NCBI RefSeq assembly: GCF_021018895.1
Contig: NC_079368.1
Span: 13,953,856-14,017,855 of the forward strand
Reading direction: 5' to 3'
Length of the DNA: 64,000 nucleotides
Origin: Seriola aureovittata
Lineage: Eukaryota > Chordata > Actinopteri > Carangiformes > Carangidae
This document shows positions 59,462 to 64,000 of this stretch, in pieces. The notes beneath the pieces are model-generated. The model saw only the letters and a program-made list of their open reading frames with translations. It was not told where the DNA came from and did no database searches. A program made the position numbers and the translations under genes. The number at the start of each line of letters is the position of its first letter. Within the stretch, counting starts at the first letter, position 1.

Positions 59462-60897
59462 TGAGTGCGTGCGTGCGTGTATTTGTGCATGTGTATGCAT
59501 ATGGGGAGGGGTGGAAGGGCAAATATATGTATCGACGTAGATGTTCACTTTGGATGCTGCTGTTTCAAATGTTAGAAATAGAGGCCAAAACACTGACTAG
59601 CATTGTTGAAACAATTCACCATCTGGTTCAGTTGTAATATAAAAGGATGCACACACACTCACAACTTCAGACAGTGCCCTACATAAGGATGTATAGAAGT
59701 AGAAATATAGGGCTATATATGGCAGTACAAATGATAGTTGGTGATGGTGTTGTCATGGAAGTAAAAATGAAATGTGCTTTGAAGTCGTGTGCAGATAAAA
59801 GCTAATGCTACAACGGAGGAGTGTTTCATCCTGTGTCTTTGTTCAGCCTGACATCAGTAGAAACAGACTTCCTTGCCTTTGTTTGGCAGAGGAGAGAGAT
59901 GGAATAGGAAACAGAAAGGTGCAGGAGGGGGGAGAGCATGGCAGGTTAGACTGCACCTGCTAAGCAACGGATACATTGTCATGGCAAGGCTTCTCGTTCC
60001 CCTCGTTCTGTTTCTTTCCGTCTCTGACACGCAAACACACACACACACACACACATACACACACACACACACACAAATCTCTGACAAAAGCTTGATCAGA
60101 GCCTCCTGCTTCCTCTTAAACTTCTTCCAAAGCTTTGTCTCTCTCACGCTCCCGCTGCTCTCCTTCTGTGCTCCTCCTCTCCCCTCCTTCCTCCCTTCTC
60201 CTCCCTCAGACAAAGGTGAGCACACGTCAGACTGACAATCAGACTGGAAACTCAGAGCGTGCATATAATTGGCACACACACACTCACACACATACACGTT
60301 AACACACACACAAACACACACACAGACGACACATACTGACATACATGATGAGTCGCCGACGTCTCTCATGGCAGCCAAACAATGAGCCTCACTGACATTC
60401 ATCTCCATCATATTTATCTCCTGGCAGACTAGAAAAACGTGGTGGCCCCTGTTATCTTGGAGCTCTCTTCCTTCATTTTCTCTGTACCATGCATTTACAT
60501 TTCAGTCCTTTAGCACCCAGCCCTTTTCACAGTCCTTGAATTCAGAATCATTAATTTAGTATCTAGGCTTCCAACAAAGGCAAACAACTGGGACAGCATC
60601 ACTGTCATCACTATTAATAGAAGTATCTCTGCTGCATGTGTTGTTAAGGGTTATTATAATATGTGGAGCAGACACAGAGAGGAAGAGCCAAACAGAGGAG
60701 GAAGAGAGATATTAAAGGCAGAGGGGGCAGCTGTGGGTGTAATGCTGTACCAGATAGGCAGTGGCAGGTCGAAGCCTGGACTCATCACATCACATCTCCA
60801 TATGAAAGGAGCTCTGTGCCACTCTAAACACTACGTATGCATTCGTAATGCAGCTCAAACATAGGGCTGGGAATTCATCCACCGCTACACTCGCGTG

Positions 60898-60928
<31 letters not shown>

Positions 60929-62345
60929 TGTGTGTGTGTTTAAGCAGGTGCTCAGAGGACAAATAGTAATCAATCTGGATTCAACTAGTCCTGTCTCCAC
61001 CTGGCACAGCACACATCCGCCGACACAAATGTCACCCCTGAATAGGACAGGTCATTTCTTGAGCATCCATCGAGCCATGTCATGCAAATAACAAAGGAAA
61101 GGGAGCTGTGATAACAAGGTGTCCACCCCTCTAATTGCAGCAAAACCGATGTTAAGCAGTGACGTTATGATGTCTAAATTAGCTTTTCACAGCAGGCTAC
61201 CTTCCCAGTTTGAATTATAAAAGAGAAAATCTCCAGCAGCACGTGCCTGTCTGTCTTTGTGTCTCCATCCCTGTCGGTTGATCCATGATCTCAGGCTGGA
61301 ACGGTGCAGCTTACAGTAAAGCTGGCAGCTGACTGACAGCTTAAGTCAAAAACATGAAATATGTTATGTTTCAGCACCTCCCGACGGACGACACCCTGGG
61401 GAAGGATAGTTAACTTTAATGGTTTGTTTAGTTTGGAGGCGTGTATGTGTGTGTCCGTGCGTGCATGCGCCTATGTGTGTTTATTTTGAAGCGTGGGGGC
61501 ATTAAAATTGCATCGGCACTGTGTGGGCTGATGACTTCAGGCACCGTTAATTGGCCAACTTGGCTATTTCCGTGCAACACTTACTTCCACAGGCAGACCT
61601 GGATCTATCGCACACACATATATAGAAACACACACCTTCTGAAAGCTAAATCTAGACATAAAGTCTGTCTGTGCCAGATGTTATTTCTCCCTCCAGGGTT
61701 TACTGCCCAACAGGTAGCTTCCATGAGTATGTGTGTACTGCTGGACACTGTCATGTAATCTCTAGGTGCTTAAATGACAAGAAACCTCACTTTTTAGCCT
61801 TGCGACTAAAGAAAACGACTTACAGAGTTTACATCTATCAAAGACAAATAGTTCCCTTCTACCCTCAAACAGTGTTTTATGGTTACAAGCATCCTCCTGG
61901 CGTGCTTTATTCATTCAGCTCCAAAGGCATGTAGCACATTTACTTCTCAGAGGCTAAAACACTTACTGCAAAATGACATATCTGAGTTTTAAACAGTGCG
62001 AGCAGTTTCACTGGAAACTCTATCAGACTTAATGGGGAAATAGCGTTTTCAGCAGAGTAATGTAATATGCGTGGATGATTGTGTGCACATAAAGACAGGA
62101 AAAATGGTAACCACACACAGTGACAAAAATGAGAAATAACACCATTATGCCTTCTCGGCAAAACACAGAAAGCCATAATGGAATAATCTGCTAAACACAT
62201 TAACTAAACATTATACTGTCACAAGGTGGTTGATATGCTATTAACTACTACCACTATTACTGAACTGTAGGGGCTGCGTGATCATCAGTAAGAGTTCTGC
62301 TGCTGCAGATGTATAAGTCCTGTAGGATTTATACACACACACACA

Positions 62346-62393
<48 letters not shown>

Positions 62394-62551
62394 CGCGCAC
62401 ACGCACACACATTCAGTTTATTAGCTGCTTGTGTTTTTGCCTTTTTCTGTCCATAAACAGATCTGTCAGAACAACAGAACACAACAGACTGGTAAATCCA
62501 GTTATCCTCCAGCCACAGAGGAAATGACCTGGACCAGGCCATCTGTGAGTG

Positions 62552-62619
<68 letters not shown>

Positions 62620-64000
62620 TGTGTGTTGTGTGTGTGTTTTAGAGAGCGAGTGAGAGCAGAGTAGGGTGGGGATAAAGCAAAAAGAGAAAGAGTTTCGCCA
62701 CTGATGCTCATGTGTTATTCATGAGCATGCAGAGAATTTGTGGAATAAAAGCTCTTTCAAACATTAAGCAAAAGAGAAGACAGCAAAGTGAGGAAGTAAG
62801 GGGGAAAAAGCAGCAAGGCTGAAAGTATGACTTCACTTGGCTTTTGGCTGTTTTATCTCTCTCCCTCCATCTCCTGCTCTCTCTTTTGTTTCCATTCTGC
62901 GGCTGTCAGACGGAAGACAGCAATGTTGGGGACTGAAAGAGTCCCAGACAACCGGTGGAAGAGGAGAGGGGCAGGCGAAGAAAGGGAAGCAGATGGGGAG
63001 AATTTGAAGAAAGGAAAGGAGAGAGAGAGGAAGAGGGTTGGATACAAGATTGTGGAGAGAAATGAAGGAGTAAGGAGGGGGCTTAGGGAGGCAGATGGGC
63101 TAAACGAGGGCAGTGTAATACTCTAGGTGCCACATCTCAGGATGAAAGCAGGGCAGGAGTAACATGTCACTGTTGTCTCTCGGATCCCCTCAAAGACAGT
63201 CTGACAGACTGACACTGGAAAAATAAACTGAAACCAAATTGGCTTTATTAGCCTTTGGGAAGAATAATAAATGGAGATAAATAAACAATTACACGATGTT
63301 GTTCAAACACAAAGCATCTTAATATGCAAATGCAATGAAAAATACTTGCAAACAAGAACGTGCCTAGCCAGTTACAAACACTGAATGTTAATTGCCCCCG
63401 GCACTGACGGAGCGGTGGGGACTGATGGATCTTTTTCTACCTGTGCATTAATTACAAAACTTCTTGTCTTATTTTCAACTTTGAAGAATGATGCAGCATT
63501 TATTTTTAAATCATGCATATTCCAAAGCTTATCTTGTCCCTTTTTTAAGCTGCTGTAATAAAAATGTGTAATTAATTACATTTCCATTAGATTCCTGCAA
63601 TGAATTTTTCCCCAACCATAATGGAATTTTTAATTGCAGTGATTGTTCCCAAGTGTTTGCCGCAGGGCATGTGTTCCTGATAAATGTTCTTATTAAAGTT
63701 TACACATACGAAAACAGTGGTAGATGCAATCAAATGCACAATCACTGTCAAACACCCGTAAAGCCAAAAAATGTCCTTATTCAACTTTTATTAAAGAGGA
63801 ACTCCACTGATTTTACACATCAGTTTCTTTTCTATTAACTTTTTTTTGTGGCTCCAGAGAGAGCTGCACAAACACCCAAAAATTGGGTGATGTCGCTTGA
63901 GTCAGTTACTTGAGTCTGAAGACCACAATTTTGAAAATGAAAAAAATCTGGGGGTGTGGAGTTAGAAAGTAAAGAGCTTGTAACCAACTCCTCATCTGTG
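58978..64000. other. intergenic region, no gene seen
   Basis: Noncoding, with GT or AC tracts at about 59420-59480, 60030-60076, 60896-60940, 62331-62411 and 62557-62638. An octamer word ATGCAAAT is near 61082. The stretch 63470-63700 is free of simple repeats, AT-rich and full of TAATTA-type words, the composition of many vertebrate conserved noncoding elements. No exon of chd1, the usual next gene, was found. Confidence 0.45.
62557..62638. repeat. (GT)n microsatellite
   Basis: About 80 bases of GT repeat with two TGG/TTG interruptions. Confidence 0.97.

Overview
The window looks like nuclear DNA of a ray-finned fish, most likely a percomorph-type teleost. It has intron-split vertebrate genes with GT/AG borders, very frequent (CA)n/(GT)n microsatellites, and several interspersed repeats I recognise from teleost genomes (a decayed Tc1/mariner copy, elements ending in TGCAGCCCTA, an 'aagtacttgtactttactc' family).

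The left 36 kb holds four genes. On the minus strand, lnpep (leucyl/cystinyl aminopeptidase, IRAP; 2088-14626) and erap2 (endoplasmic reticulum aminopeptidase 2; 16028-23020) lie in tandem. I could follow every coding exon of both with consistent reading phase, giving about 1034 and 941 residues. Both keep the M1 metallopeptidase signatures (GAMENWG, HELAHQ-WFGN, the NEGFA zinc ligand, the catalytic SY(E/D)K tyrosine). A plus-strand gene of four small coding exons (24784-25756) follows head-to-head with erap2. It predicts a signal peptide, one Ig C1-type domain, an 11-codon connecting peptide with one Cys, and a transmembrane segment with Arg and Lys five residues apart followed by F-N-x-L-M-T. 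This is the plan of a pre-T-cell-receptor alpha chain or a TCR-alpha constant chain with no variable domain. I regard it as the most interesting object in the window. rgmb (repulsive guidance molecule B, BMP co-receptor; 28271-35621, minus) converges on it tail-to-tail.

lnpep, erap2 and rgmb together match the human 5q15 neighbourhood (ERAP1-ERAP2-LNPEP-...-RGMB-CHD1), with erap2 upstream of lnpep on the same strand as in human. The Ig/TCR-like gene is not part of that neighbourhood as I remember it. Functionally, erap2 and IRAP trim peptides for MHC class I presentation, and an interferon-response-like element (GAAAGTGAAA) lies at the predicted erap2 promoter. The short erap2/TCR-like intergenic region therefore sits between an antigen-processing enzyme and a probable lymphocyte receptor chain.

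From about 35.6 kb to the right end (28 kb) I find no convincing coding exon. This stretch is the rgmb 5' region and a gene desert of microsatellites, a few decayed mobile elements, a run of tRNA-like modules and some AT-rich stretches that could be conserved non-coding elements. Most long open frames there are translations of CA/GT repeats.
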